Assembly: GCF_937859865.1 (NCBI RefSeq)
Contig: NZ_CALMAT010000084.1
Coordinates: 1-47,859 of the forward strand
Reading direction: 5' to 3'
Origin: an uncultured Mucilaginibacter sp.
GTDB taxonomy: Bacteria > Bacteroidota > Bacteroidia > Sphingobacteriales > Sphingobacteriaceae
DNA length: 47,859 nucleotides
The notes under the pieces were generated by a model, which searched no databases, had not been told where the DNA came from, and saw only the letters and a program-made list of their open reading frames with translations. Made by a program: the position numbers and the translations under genes. Below, piece after piece: positions 33,734 to 41,751 of this stretch. The first letter of the stretch is position 1, and every line of letters starts with the position of its first letter.

Positions 33734-33776
33734 TGCTTCTTTTAGCACAATAATTTTTGTATGGTAAACGAAGCAT
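33733..33776. repeat. Inverted 12-mer pair spanning the nuoC-nuoD junction
   Basis: A forward 12-mer (33733-33744) begins on the last base of the nuoC stop. A one-mismatch reverse copy (TAAACGAAGCAT, 33765-33776) begins at the fifth base of nuoD, so the second arm is translated as the start of NuoD. Confidence 0.7.
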
Positions 33777-34945
33777 TTAAACGGTACCAGCAGCGCATCC
33801 AAAACTTAAGCGCGGAGGATTTGGTACTGAACATGGGCCCGCAGCACCCGTCAACCCACGGCGTTTTGCGTTTGGAACTGATTACCGATGGCGAAATTGT
33901 GAAAGAAGTGATCCCGCACATTGGCTATTTGCACCGCTGTTTTGAAAAGCACGCGCAGTCCATGTCGTACCAGCAAACCATTCCTTTTACAGATCGCTTG
34001 GATTATTTGTCGTCCATGAACAGCAGCCACGCATTTGTGATGGGGGTGGAACGGATGCTGGGCATTGACAAAGAAATACCAAAACGGGTAGAATATATCC
34101 GCGTTTTGGTATGCGAACTCAACCGCATCGGCTCGCACCTGATTGCTTTGGGCACTTACGGCATTGATATTGGCGCTTTTACGCCTTTTTTGTGGTGCTG
34201 CCGCGACCGCGAACATATTATGGGCTTACTGGAATGGGCATCAGGTTCAAGGTTGCTGTACAATTTTATTTGGGTGGGCGGCTTGTTTTACGATTTGCCG
34301 GTTGGTTTTGAAGAACGCTGCAAAGAGTTTGTAGATTATTTTAAGCCAAAAATGGCGGAACTGAACCAATTGCTGACCGATAATCAGGTTTTTATCAACC
34401 GCACGGCTAACGTTGGCGTATTGCCAATGGATGTGGCGATCAATTATGGTTGTTCCGGGCCGATGCTGCGCGGATCGGGCTTGAAGTGGGATTTGCGCCG
34501 TGTGGATGGTTATTCGGTTTACCCGGAGCTGGATTTTGACATTCCAATCGGAAAAGGAGAAATGGGCAGCGTAGGCGATTGCTGGGACCGGTTTAAAGTG
34601 CGGATTGATGAGATCGGCGAATCCTTAAAAATGATCGAGCAGTGTGTGGAACGTTTGCAAAAAGAACTGAAACGTACGCCTGATTTTGACCCGCGGGCTA
34701 AACTTCCCCGCAAAATTATCCCGAAAGCGCAAGATTATTATATGCGTGGCGAAAACCCGAAAGGCGAACTGGGTTTTTATTTTATCGCCGACGGCAAAAC
34801 GGAAATCCCGAAACGCGTCAAAGCACGCGGCCCAAGTTTCAACAACCTGTCAGTATTGCCTGTTATCAGCAAAGGTGCGATGATTGCCGATGTAGTTGCC
34901 ATGATCGGTTCTATTGATATTGTTTTGGGCGAATTGGACCGATAA
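33761..34945 (+). CDS. nuoD: NADH-quinone oxidoreductase subunit D
   Basis: The 394-residue protein of the 49-kDa family has [23 protein letters not shown] near residue 24, [24 protein letters not shown] and the C-terminal [20 protein letters not shown]. It forms part of the quinone site of complex I. The start codon ATG 33761 is followed at once by a near-copy of the dispersed 12-mer, read as VNEAF. After nuoD comes a strong terminator and unrelated genes; nuoA, nuoB and nuoE-N are not adjacent, so the complex I operon is split in this genome. Confidence 0.95.
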   Translation: MVNEAFKRYQQRIQNLSAEDLVLNMGPQHPSTHGVLRLELITDGEIVKEVIPHIGYLHRCFEKHAQSMSYQQTIPFTDRLDYLSSMNSSHAFVMGVERMLGIDKEIPKRVEYIRVLVCELNRIGSHLIALGTYGIDIGAFTPFLWCCRDREHIMGLLEWASGSRLLYNFIWVGGLFYDLPVGFEERCKEFVDYFKPKMAELNQLLTDNQVFINRTANVGVLPMDVAINYGCSGPMLRGSGLKWDLRRVDGYSVYPELDFDIPIGKGEMGSVGDCWDRFKVRIDEIGESLKMIEQCVERLQKELKRTPDFDPRAKLPRKIIPKAQDYYMRGENPKGELGFYFIADGKTEIPKRVKARGPSFNNLSVLPVISKGAMIADVVAMIGSIDIVLGELDR

Positions 34946-34946
34946 C

Positions 34947-34976
34947 AAAAAAAGCTCCCTTTTACAGGAGCTTTTT
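34947..34976 (+). terminator. Rho-independent terminator after nuoD
   Basis: AAAAAGCTCC pairs with GGAGCTTTTT across CTTTTACA. It ends the pdxH-nuoC-nuoD transcript one base after the nuoD stop and may also serve the convergent protease gene. Confidence 0.88.
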
Positions 34977-35016
34977 CGAATTTATAGATAGATTTTAGGG
35001 GGCTAAAAGAAGTATC

Positions 35017-36114
35017 TCAATTATAAACTTTCACCATAAACACATAGTTCTGCAGTTTCTTAATTTGCTGGGCACGGCTCAGTTTAACCATGTTGTTTTT
35101 GCTATTTAAAACGATTTTTTTACCGATAGAATCGGCAGGAATAGACTGAATGGCTTTCATTAAATAATTGGATTTGGTGGCAAAAGCGGCACCATCAACC
35201 TGCGTTTGCTTACCTTTGATAATGCCGATGATGTTTCCATAATTGTCCAACAAAGGTCCGCCACTGTTGCCCGGGTTTACAGGGATAGAAACCTGGTAAG
35301 CCAGGCTATCGTTTTCAAAACCGGTGAACGAGCTTAAATAACCTTTTCCGATCACCACCGAATCTTTTGGATAACCGATGGTAAACACATCTTCGCCCAA
35401 ATCAGCCTTGGATTTTTTGAATGCGTATGGCACCGGGCTTAAATGTTTAAAAGAAGGATCGGTAATCCTCAAAACGGCCAGATCATAATCTTCGTTGATA
35501 TAAATTGGTTTTACTTTAAAAGATTCGCCGTTAGAGTTTTGCACATAAACAGAATCTGCTCCGTTTATCACATGAAAATTGGTGATGATATCGCCGTTGG
35601 TATTGATGGCAAAACCAGTTCCGCCAAAATTGCCCGGGTTCAGGTTGTTTTTTCTGATGCTTTTGCCCGAAATATCACGCATCAAAGCGCTTTGCGAGCG
35701 TTTTACATTATCCAGCTCGCGGCGCAATGCACTGTATTTTGATTGCTGGCTTTGGTTGTTGAAATAGCCGGTGAAAAACAAAGTGAGCATCACGGCAAAA
35801 ATGGCAACCGAAGCGGCAACCGATATTTTTGAATGATGGTTTCGCCATAAAGCAATCACACGGTTTTGGCGGAAACCCAAAGTTTGTTTAACGGCATCCA
35901 CATCAATTTCATCATGGATGGCGTTCAGTTTATGTTCAAATTCTACGCGCTCGTTCCAGCCCGACAGGTATTTCATAAACTGCTGATGTTCTTTGATCCG
36001 CTCGTTCAAACGCGGGTCGCCCAGGCGCATCACCTCAAATTCCAATTGCTCATCCTCAGAAAGCTTATGGCCAAGATACCTTTCAATCCAATCCAACAGT
36101 TGTGGCTCGCTCAT
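35017..36114 (-). CDS. Membrane-anchored trypsin-like protease with anti-sigma-like N-terminus
   Basis: The 365-residue protein has a ~95-residue cytoplasmic acidic helical N-terminus (LLDWIERYLGHKLSEDEQLEFE), which resembles anti-sigma regions of Bacteroidota. One membrane segment lies at about residues 98-117. An S1C/HtrA-like protease domain then carries H181 (TNFHVI), D211 (DYDLAVL) and S284 (GNSGGPLL), with no PDZ domain. The gene lies 12 bp after an ECF-like sigma factor. By position and layout it may both hold the sigma factor and sense envelope stress in the periplasm; this is inference. It has no sign of decay. Confidence 0.85.
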   Translation of the reverse strand: MSEPQLLDWIERYLGHKLSEDEQLEFEVMRLGDPRLNERIKEHQQFMKYLSGWNERVEFEHKLNAIHDEIDVDAVKQTLGFRQNRVIALWRNHHSKISVAASVAIFAVMLTLFFTGYFNNQSQQSKYSALRRELDNVKRSQSALMRDISGKSIRKNNLNPGNFGGTGFAINTNGDIITNFHVINGADSVYVQNSNGESFKVKPIYINEDYDLAVLRITDPSFKHLSPVPYAFKKSKADLGEDVFTIGYPKDSVVIGKGYLSSFTGFENDSLAYQVSIPVNPGNSGGPLLDNYGNIIGIIKGKQTQVDGAAFATKSNYLMKAIQSIPADSIGKKIVLNSKNNMVKLSRAQQIKKLQNYVFMVKVYN

Positions 36115-36126
36115 TTTAATTCAAAT

Positions 36127-36693
36127 TTATGGCTGAAAAAACAGCTTTTTTAAACGTTGCAGGCATTTGTATTTCTGCGTTTTTGCGTTTTCCGCATTGG
36201 TATAGCCAAACTTTTCGCAAATCTCTTGCATAGACCGGTTCCGTATGTAAAAATCCTGGATAATCGTCCGGCAGGGCTCGCCCAGCATCAGCAACGATTC
36301 TTCCATTTTACTAAACTGCAAGTCGCGCATTTCGTGTTGTTCCAAGTCGTTTTCTACCGGCAAAAAATCGTGCACATCTTTCAGCTCGCATTCTTTTTTG
36401 TTCAACTGGTTCAACTTTTTTAGCCAAATACGCCTGCAAACCGAATAAATATACGTTTTCAGTTTGCTGGTCAGTTCAAAATCCCCGGCTTTAACCTTGT
36501 TGTACAAAATGATGATGCTTTCCTGGTAAACATCTTTCGCATCGGCTTCGCTCCCGTTATTGTTCAGCACCATCTGCAGCACCATCGGAAAATGGGTTTT
36601 GTAGATACGCCTTAACGTATCCGGGGAATTGTTTAAAATCCCCATTATGTCTTCGCTGTCGGTAGGTGCCGGGTTTTTTATCTTTAAATTCAC
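36127..36693 (-). CDS. ECF-type sigma-70 family RNA polymerase sigma factor
   Basis: The 188-residue protein has sigma region 2 (DAKDVYQESIIILYNKV, LKTYIYSVCRRIWLKKL) and region 4 (LGEPCRTIIQDFYIRNRSMQEICEKFGYTNAENAKTQKYKCL). It lacks regions 1 and 3, as ECF sigmas do. The first codon read here is GTG 36693; ATG at 36645 (MGILNNSPDTLRR) is an equally good start and fits homologues better at the N-terminus. It is co-transcribed with the membrane protease 12 bp downstream, which is likely its regulator. Confidence 0.88.
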   Translation of the reverse strand: MNLKIKNPAPTDSEDIMGILNNSPDTLRRIYKTHFPMVLQMVLNNNGSEADAKDVYQESIIILYNKVKAGDFELTSKLKTYIYSVCRRIWLKKLNQLNKKECELKDVHDFLPVENDLEQHEMRDLQFSKMEESLLMLGEPCRTIIQDFYIRNRSMQEICEKFGYTNAENAKTQKYKCLQRLKKLFFQP

Positions 36694-36824
36694 TAATTAA
36701 TACAGTTTGTACAAAAATGTAACCCATTTTCCGAAAAAAAAATATTTTTTCAATTAGCGGGTTACCTTTTTAAGGTTTGGGTATTAAGTTAAAATTTCAC
36801 TGCAATTTAAAATTTAAGAAACAC

Positions 36825-37052
36825 ATGAAAAACTCATTCAAATTAGGCTTTTTAGCTTTGGCAATCACTTTCGCTGTTAGCGCTTGTAACTCAAACAAAA
36901 CTTCTACTTCTGCTGATTCCACTTCAGTATCTACTTCTACCGATACTTCATCAAAAATGATGGACTCTACCAAAAAAGGCATGGCTTCAGGTGCAGATAC
37001 TGCTAAAAAAGCAATGTCTTCAGCTATGGATTCTACCAAGAAAAAAATGTAA
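36825..37052 (+). CDS. Small Ser/Thr/Lys-rich lipoprotein (copy 1)
   Basis: The 75-residue product starts at ATG 36825, not at the earlier in-frame alternative. A lipoprotein signal peptide (KLGFLALAITFAVSAC) is followed by a low-complexity Ser/Thr/Asp/Lys chain with repeated MDSTKK and DTAKKAMSSA units. It lies divergent from the ECF sigma gene and just upstream of a paralogue. A role as a flexible envelope lipoprotein is likely; nothing more can be said. Confidence 0.8.
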   Translation: MKNSFKLGFLALAITFAVSACNSNKTSTSADSTSVSTSTDTSSKMMDSTKKGMASGADTAKKAMSSAMDSTKKKM

Positions 37053-37082
37053 TTTTTAGCAATTGCTAAACTAATAGTTAAA

Positions 37083-37131
37083 ACAGAACTGGGTTATTAG
37101 TGTTATAAACCCAGTTCTGTCAATTTTTTTT
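37083..37131 (+). terminator. Rho-independent terminator between the lipoprotein genes
   Basis: ACAGAACTGGGTT (37083-37095) pairs perfectly with AACCCAGTTCTGT (37108-37120) over a 12-nt loop, followed by a long T tract. Confidence 0.88.
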
Positions 37132-37150
37132 AAAACATTAACCAAACATT

Positions 37151-37366
37151 ATGAAAAACGTATTTAAATTAGGCTTTGTTGCCTTTGCAATATCTTTATC
37201 TGTTGCAGCTTGCAGCTCTGATAAAAAAGCCATGGGCACTTCTGATTCTTCAGCAGTTGGCACTACCAGCACAACATCTACTGATTCTTCAGCAACTTCA
37301 ACTACCGGTACAACTGGTACAACATCTACAGATACCACTAAAAAAGACACTACTAAAAAACCATAA
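37151..37366 (+). CDS. Small Ser/Thr-rich lipoprotein (copy 2)
   Basis: The 71-residue product has the same start pattern as its neighbour (MKN.FKLGF.A.AI..), a lipobox at VAACSS and a Ser/Thr-rich tail with STDSSAT and TGTTGTT units and DTTKKDTTKK at the end. It is a tandem, diverged duplicate of the gene at 36825, now with its own terminator on each side. Expansion of Ser/Thr repeats explains most of the difference. Function unknown. Confidence 0.8.
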   Translation: MKNVFKLGFVAFAISLSVAACSSDKKAMGTSDSSAVGTTSTTSTDSSATSTTGTTGTTSTDTTKKDTTKKP

Positions 37367-37382
37367 GTTTTTTACCAATTAT

Positions 37383-37417
37383 AAAAAAAGGCCGTGCAAT
37401 TTGTACGGCCTTTTTTT
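37383..37417 (+). terminator. Rho-independent terminator
   Basis: AAAAAGGCCGT pairs with ACGGCCTTTTT around GCAATTTGT, with a T tail. It follows the second lipoprotein gene by about 20 bp. Confidence 0.92.
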
Positions 37418-37516
37418 GTATCACCAATTTTTAGGGCATAAAAGAAGCATCGGCATCAAGAAACCGCGTAAACAGTTGCGGTTATTTCTACTTTTGCAGC
37501 TACAAGTTTAAGCAAC

Positions 37517-38878
37517 ATGCCTTTATCCCCCCTTTCTGCTATTTCGCCTGTTGACGGCCGATATTATGCTGTAACCAATCAACTAAGTCCATATTTTTCC
37601 GAGGCAGCGCTCATTAAATTTCGGGTTTTTGTAGAAGTAGAATATTTTATCAGCCTGTGCGAACTGCCTTTGCCTCAGCTTCATAAATTTTTTAATAAGA
37701 ATTACACCGATGAGAAAGATTACACGGATTTAAGGAAGGTTTATGTTGATTTTTCGGAGAAAGATGCGTTGGAGATTAAAGAAATCGAAAAAACCACCAA
37801 CCACGACGTAAAAGCGGTGGAATATTTTTTGAAAAAGCATTTCGACCGTTTGGGTTTGGGTGAATATAAAGAGTTCATTCACTTTGGTTTAACTTCCCAG
37901 GATATTAACAATACCGCCATTCCATATTCTTTTAAACTCGCTGTGAACGAGCAATATTTGCCAACTTTGAATGAATTGATCAATCTGTTGAAGGCTTTGG
38001 CCGAAGATTGGAAAGACGTTTCTATGCTGGCCAGAACGCATGGGCAACCTGCATCGCCAACACGCTTGGGCAAAGAATTGTTGGTTTTTGTGGAACGATT
38101 GGAAGCGCAAATTAAGTTGCTGCAGCAAATCCCGTTTTCTGCAAAATTTGGCGGCGCAACCGGAAATTTTAACGCGCACCATGTTGCTTATCCGCAAATT
38201 GATTGGAAAGCTTTTGGCAACCAATTTGTAAACGAAGTTTTAGGTTTAAGCCGATCGCAACTCACCACACAAATTGAACATTACGATAATTTTGCTGCGC
38301 AATGTGATAATTTGAAACGCATCAACACGATTTTGATTGACCTGAACCGCGACATTTGGACGTACATCTCCAACAATTATTTCAAACAAAAAATTAAAGC
38401 CGGCGAAGTTGGTTCTTCGGCCATGCCGCACAAAGTAAACCCAATTGATTTTGAAAATTCGGAAGGAAATTTAGGATTGGCCAATGCTGTTTTTGAGCAT
38501 CTTTCTGCAAAATTGCCCGTTTCCCGTTTGCAGCGCGACCTTACGGATTCTACCGTTTTGCGCAATATCGGCGTCCCGTTTGCGCATACCATCATCGCTT
38601 TTAAATCAACTTTAAAAGGCTTAAATAAATTGGTGTTAAACGAAGCAGTTATCCGCAAAGATTTGGAAGATAATTGGGTTGTGGTGGCCGAAGCGATCCA
38701 AACTGTTTTGCGCCGTGAAGGCTATCCAAACCCGTATGAAGCGTTGAAAGATTTAACGCGTGTTGCCGGAAAAGTTGATGAAAATGTGATTGCTGAATTT
38801 GTAAACAATTTACAGGTTTCTGCGGAGCTAAAACAGGAATTGATGGCGATTACGCCTTTCAACTATACCGGCATTTAG
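37517..38878 (+). CDS. purB: Adenylosuccinate lyase
   Basis: The 453-residue protein of the fumarase/aspartase superfamily has the signature loop SSAMPHKVNPIDFENSEGN (catalytic Ser in GSSAMPHKVNP). The substrate elements ARTHGQPASPTRLGKEL and HFGLTSQDINNTA are also present. It acts twice in purine synthesis, splitting SAICAR and adenylosuccinate with release of fumarate. The ATG at 37517 follows a TACTTTTG -7-like box at 37489-37496 and a reverse 12-mer at 37439. Conserved throughout, with no 12-mer inside. Confidence 0.96.
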   Translation: MPLSPLSAISPVDGRYYAVTNQLSPYFSEAALIKFRVFVEVEYFISLCELPLPQLHKFFNKNYTDEKDYTDLRKVYVDFSEKDALEIKEIEKTTNHDVKAVEYFLKKHFDRLGLGEYKEFIHFGLTSQDINNTAIPYSFKLAVNEQYLPTLNELINLLKALAEDWKDVSMLARTHGQPASPTRLGKELLVFVERLEAQIKLLQQIPFSAKFGGATGNFNAHHVAYPQIDWKAFGNQFVNEVLGLSRSQLTTQIEHYDNFAAQCDNLKRINTILIDLNRDIWTYISNNYFKQKIKAGEVGSSAMPHKVNPIDFENSEGNLGLANAVFEHLSAKLPVSRLQRDLTDSTVLRNIGVPFAHTIIAFKSTLKGLNKLVLNEAVIRKDLEDNWVVVAEAIQTVLRREGYPNPYEALKDLTRVAGKVDENVIAEFVNNLQVSAELKQELMAITPFNYTGI

Positions 38879-38972
38879 TGGCTAAGTCAACAAGTGGTAA
38901 AAAAAGTAGCGATAAAAGAAGCATTCTAAACAAGCTGTTTTAAATTTTGTAATTTTATAAAAAAAGATCATC

Positions 38973-39521
38973 ATGAACATCAACGTATATACCGAAACCA
39001 CGCCGAACCCGGCAACCATGAAGTTTATTGTAAACAAGTTGCTGATCAACGGAAGCGCGGATTTTGCAACGCGGGAAAGCGCAGAAAAATCGGCTTTTGC
39101 GAAAGAATTGTTTAAGTTTTCCTTTGTGAACGGTGTGTTTTTCGCCAGCAATTTTGTAACGGTTACCAAAACCGAAGGTTCTGACTGGAACGATTTGGAG
39201 CCGATTTTAAAAGAGTTTGTAAAAGGCGCGGTAGAATCTGAACTGAGCGTGCAGGAAAAAGAGCAGGAAGTGGTTGCTTTTGAAGGCGACGATGCCGAAA
39301 TTAAAATCCAGCAAATTTTGCACGACTACGTTCGTCCGGCAGTAGAGCAGGATGGCGGCGCGATCACCTACAAATCTTTTGAAGATGGCGTAGTAACCGT
39401 TGAATTGCGCGGTTCTTGCAGCGGTTGCCCATCCTCCACCATCACTTTAAAATCAGGGATTGAAAGTTTATTGAAACGCATGGTTCCGGAAGTTACGGAA
39501 GTGGTTTCTGAGGCTTTGTAG
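38973..39521 (+). CDS. Nfu-type iron-sulfur scaffold protein
   Basis: The 182-residue protein has an Nfu N-terminal domain (ETTPNPATMKFIVN, residues 8-21) and a NifU C-terminal domain with the cluster ligands C149-x2-C152 (RGSCSGCPSST). Nfu proteins carry and deliver [4Fe-4S] clusters; APS reductase, sulfite reductase and the radical-SAM enzymes in this window would be typical clients. Its last ~70 coding bases and the following hairpin recur in diverged form at 40501-40650, beyond two accessory genes. Confidence 0.93.
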   Translation: MNINVYTETTPNPATMKFIVNKLLINGSADFATRESAEKSAFAKELFKFSFVNGVFFASNFVTVTKTEGSDWNDLEPILKEFVKGAVESELSVQEKEQEVVAFEGDDAEIKIQQILHDYVRPAVEQDGGAITYKSFEDGVVTVELRGSCSGCPSSTITLKSGIESLLKRMVPEVTEVVSEAL

Positions 39522-39546
39522 GATTTAGGTTTTATCAACTTTATAG

Positions 39547-39586
39547 GGGTAAAAGGAGTATGATGCTTCTTTTACCCTTTGTTTTT
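39547..39586 (+). terminator. Terminator built from an inverted 12-mer pair (after nfu)
   Basis: GGGTAAAAGGAGTAT (39547-39561) faces ATGCTTCTTTTACCC (39563-39577) with one mismatch in the core, followed by a T-rich run. It lies 25 bp past the stop and looks like a working terminator. Confidence 0.75.
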
Positions 39587-39735
39587 TTGAAATACATTTA
39601 GAAGATCTAAACCTGTTATTTTTAAATTTTCAAGTTTCATCTTTAATTTTTAACAAAAATGGCGACAAAACTTTATGTAAGCAAGTTGAGAGATACTGCT
39701 ATAAAATCTTAGGCGATTTCTATCTTTAGCTTTAA

Positions 39736-40182
39736 ATGCAATTACCAAAATATCAGCTAAAATCAGGGCGGGAATTATTAAGTTATGAATTTATTAGCCA
39801 GGGACCGAAGGGACTTATTGAAAAACGTATTCAGTTTACTTTGTTAAACCAAGAGGAAGTTTATAATCTTGCGTTCGGTGATAAAGACCCGATAACAGGA
39901 GAAATTGATGACTTAGTGGTAAGCAATAATGGCGATAGTGAAAAAGTTTTGTCAACTGTAGTAAGTGCTGTTTATGCATTTTGCGATAAACACCCAGAAG
40001 CATCCATTTTTGCATTAGGCAGTACTCCTGCCCGAACAAGATTATACCGAATTGGACTAGCGAAATATTTTGATGAAATTAAAGACGATTTTGAAATTTA
40101 TGGACAATTGGAAGACCAGTGGGAATTATTTGAAAAAGGGAAAGAATATTTAGCATTTCTTGCCCAGCGAAAATTATCTTAA
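39736..40182 (+). CDS. DUF6934-like protein
   Basis: The 148-residue protein matches my memory of DUF6934: YEFISQGPKGLIEKRIQFTLL, the central DLVVSNNGDSEKVLSTV and the late GSTPARTRLYRIGLAKYFDEI. Function unknown. It is usually encoded next to a small protein of about 90 residues, as here (12-bp gap), so the pair may be a toxin-antitoxin-like module. It is more AT-rich than nfu and purB, carries no dispersed 12-mer, and sits between nfu and a duplicated nfu 3' end, which marks it as acquired. Confidence 0.72.
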   Translation: MQLPKYQLKSGRELLSYEFISQGPKGLIEKRIQFTLLNQEEVYNLAFGDKDPITGEIDDLVVSNNGDSEKVLSTVVSAVYAFCDKHPEASIFALGSTPARTRLYRIGLAKYFDEIKDDFEIYGQLEDQWELFEKGKEYLAFLAQRKLS

Positions 40183-40193
40183 ATTTACCTATT

Positions 40194-40475
40194 ATGAAAA
40201 CGATTGAAGAACTAAATACGAGTAAAGTGCCAATTGTGATAATTGATAAGTCATTAGACGAACTAAACGATGTTGTGCTTTTCCCGGAAAAGGTTGAAAA
40301 GGCAAAAGAAGTAATTGCCAAAGTTGGGCTTCCAAAAAAAATAGCATTGCCGCAAACAAGCGTATCACCAATAACAGATCATGGCAACGACCCTTTTGTT
40401 GTAAAGAAAGTAGAAGAAGCTAAATCATTCTTTCAAAAAAATGGGTTGAATGGTTTACCTAAATCAGTTAAGTAA
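40194..40475 (+). CDS. Small partner protein of the DUF6934-like gene
   Basis: The 93-residue hydrophilic protein (KVPIVIIDKSLDELNDVVLFPEKVEKAKEVI) has two helical segments and a C-terminus ending NGLNGLPKSVK. I do not know a named family for it, but small proteins of this character commonly accompany DUF6934 genes. It ends just before the duplicated nfu 3' end. Confidence 0.65.
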   Translation: MKTIEELNTSKVPIVIIDKSLDELNDVVLFPEKVEKAKEVIAKVGLPKKIALPQTSVSPITDHGNDPFVVKKVEEAKSFFQKNGLNGLPKSVK

Positions 40476-40500
40476 GTAAAAATAACTTGTTTTCATTTTT

Positions 40501-40650
40501 GAATTTAAACCTGGCATTGAAAGTTTATTCAAACGTATGGTTCCAGAGGTTACGGAGGTAGTTTCTGAGGCTTTGTAGGAAATAAGTTTTATTGAATTTA
40601 TAGGGGTAAAAGAAGTATTTGGATGCTTCTTTTACCCTTTGTTTTTATAT
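40501..40650 (+). pseudogene. Second copy of the nfu 3' end with its 12-mer hairpin
   Basis: From GGC-ATT-GAA-AGT (40513) to TAG (40578) the sequence matches the last codons of nfu. I count 7 differences in about 69 bases, six of them synonymous. Weaker likeness extends back to about 40501. The following intergenic DNA and hairpin are duplicated too (40601-40640 against 39543-39580), with the core better kept here (TAAAAGAAGTAT, ATGCTTCTTTTA) than after nfu itself. Confidence 0.9.
40604..40646 (+). terminator. Terminator built from an inverted 12-mer pair (duplicate site)
   Basis: GGGTAAAAGAAGTAT (40604-40618) pairs with ATGCTTCTTTTACCC (40623-40637) over a 4-nt loop, then TTTGTTTTT. It is a perfect stem except for one T-G wobble. 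Confidence 0.75.
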
Positions 40651-41094
40651 ACTAAAATTTACATTGATAAAGTTTGTTGATTTGGATATGAACATGTATT
40701 ATTTTGTTGTAAAATTGTTTATTTATAACTACACAAATTCAAAAATGAGTGTAGTGTAAGAATAAAAAAGCAACGAAAATTTACAATAAATAATTGTTAA
40801 ATTTAAAACTAATATCATGTTATGAAAACCTTAGAAGCTGTTTAAATTTTGTTCAAGTTATTGGCAATGCTTCTTTTATCACCTAAAAACCATCAAGGCC
40901 AATTGCTTTTTGTAGCGGCAGCAAAGCATAGATACCAATTTTTTAGTGCTAAAAGAAGCATCAGGATTTTTCTTGAGAGAAATTTAAACAGCTTCTTAGA
41001 CATTTCTATTTCAGATTCTAAATTCAACAAATTTGGTATAAGGCAAGATGAGCTGACTTTCATTGATTTGATTCATCTTGTTAGAAAAGAATAG
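40651..41094. other. AT-rich gap with a long 12-mer inverted repeat and coding debris
   Basis: A forward 12-mer with its A/T tract (40867-40890) and a reverse one (40938-40961) form arms of about 24 bp around a 47-bp middle. After it the plus strand reads LERNLNSFLDISISDSKFNK and FGIRQDELTFIDLIHLVRKE to a stop at 41094. This could be the end of a lost gene; there is no convincing start. The rest has no recognisable content. Confidence 0.5.
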
Positions 41095-41202
41095 ATGCGT
41101 GAAAATTTAAACAAATGTGGTGAGCTTGCAGCAAAGTATGGACTTTCTAAAATGATGATGGATGAAATTTCTGAGGAAGTAAAAGCGGTGAGGCAATCTT
41201 AA
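41095..41202 (+). CDS. Short ORF, possible antitoxin-like remnant
   Basis: ATG 41095, directly after a TAG, opens 35 codons rich in charged residues and methionines (CGELAAKYGLSKMMMDEISE). The pattern LAxKYGLxxMxxDEI is familiar from ends of small Bacteroidota accessory proteins but I cannot name the family. It overlaps the convergent DUF5615 stop by four bases. Confidence 0.35.
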   Translation: MRENLNKCGELAAKYGLSKMMMDEISEEVKAVRQS

Positions 41203-41528
41203 CCAGCAGAGATAATTACAGGTCCAACAGGTAAATTCCCACGGTTCAAAAACTGCTTTATTTTTGGTGTCAACTTGGTGAGTGCTGCGTACTGATTGAT
41301 CGGAGCTGTGAGAACAAAAACAGTAAGGGTATATTTTGAAAAATTTTGTTGATAGCGTAAGTTTTTATCAAAAGTTAACAAAGCATCAAAAGAGTTTGCA
41401 ACCATCAACTTTAACAATTCGCCGTTTTTAATTCCGTTCCATTGCATCTCGCGAACGGTGAATATTTCATGATCTGAAAAATCAAACTTGAGAAGTTTGG
41501 GCAAATTTTCATCAAGCAATAGCCGCAT
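41199..41528 (-). CDS. DUF5615 PIN-like protein (putative toxin)
   Basis: The 109-residue protein begins MRLLLDENLPKLL, with D6 and E7 as expected first acidic residues of a PIN-like active site, and has LLTFDKNLRYQQN as the second acidic element. DUF5615 proteins are PIN-like nucleases paired with DUF433 proteins. The partner gene overlaps it by 17 bases upstream. Together they form a probable type II toxin-antitoxin module; activity is not shown by sequence alone. Confidence 0.85.
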   Translation of the reverse strand: MRLLLDENLPKLLKFDFSDHEIFTVREMQWNGIKNGELLKLMVANSFDALLTFDKNLRYQQNFSKYTLTVFVLTAPINQYAALTKLTPKIKQFLNRGNLPVGPVIISAG

Positions 41529-41751
41529 ACAATTGCTCTACATTTTTAGAAGTTAAAAGTTGATTGGCCAAATCTAACAATGCAACGGCTTGCGTTTTAG
41601 AAACGGTTGGAAAATCATCTAAAAACTCGTCCAATGAAACGCCTGCTTCCAAATGGTCGAACAAACTTTCCACCGGCACGCGGGTGTTTTTAAAAACGGG
41701 TTGGCCGCCAAGAATATCTTGATCTACTGTGATAATAGCTTTAATATCCAT
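41512..41751 (-). CDS. DUF433 protein (putative antitoxin)
   Basis: The 79-residue protein has the DUF433 pattern: VDQDILGGQPVFKNTRVPVE, then LFDHLEAGVSLDEFLDDFPTVSKTQAVALLDLA. These are small winged-helix-like proteins that neutralise PIN-like partners and may repress their own promoter. It is translationally coupled to the DUF5615 gene. A reverse 12-mer lies upstream at 41795. Confidence 0.85.
   Translation of the reverse strand: MDIKAIITVDQDILGGQPVFKNTRVPVESLFDHLEAGVSLDEFLDDFPTVSKTQAVALLDLANQLLTSKNVEQLYAAIA

Noticed and set aside
40849-41094. 81-codon ORF
   Set aside because: Its first half is just the translated 12-mer inverted repeat. Only the last ~43 codons look like coding debris.
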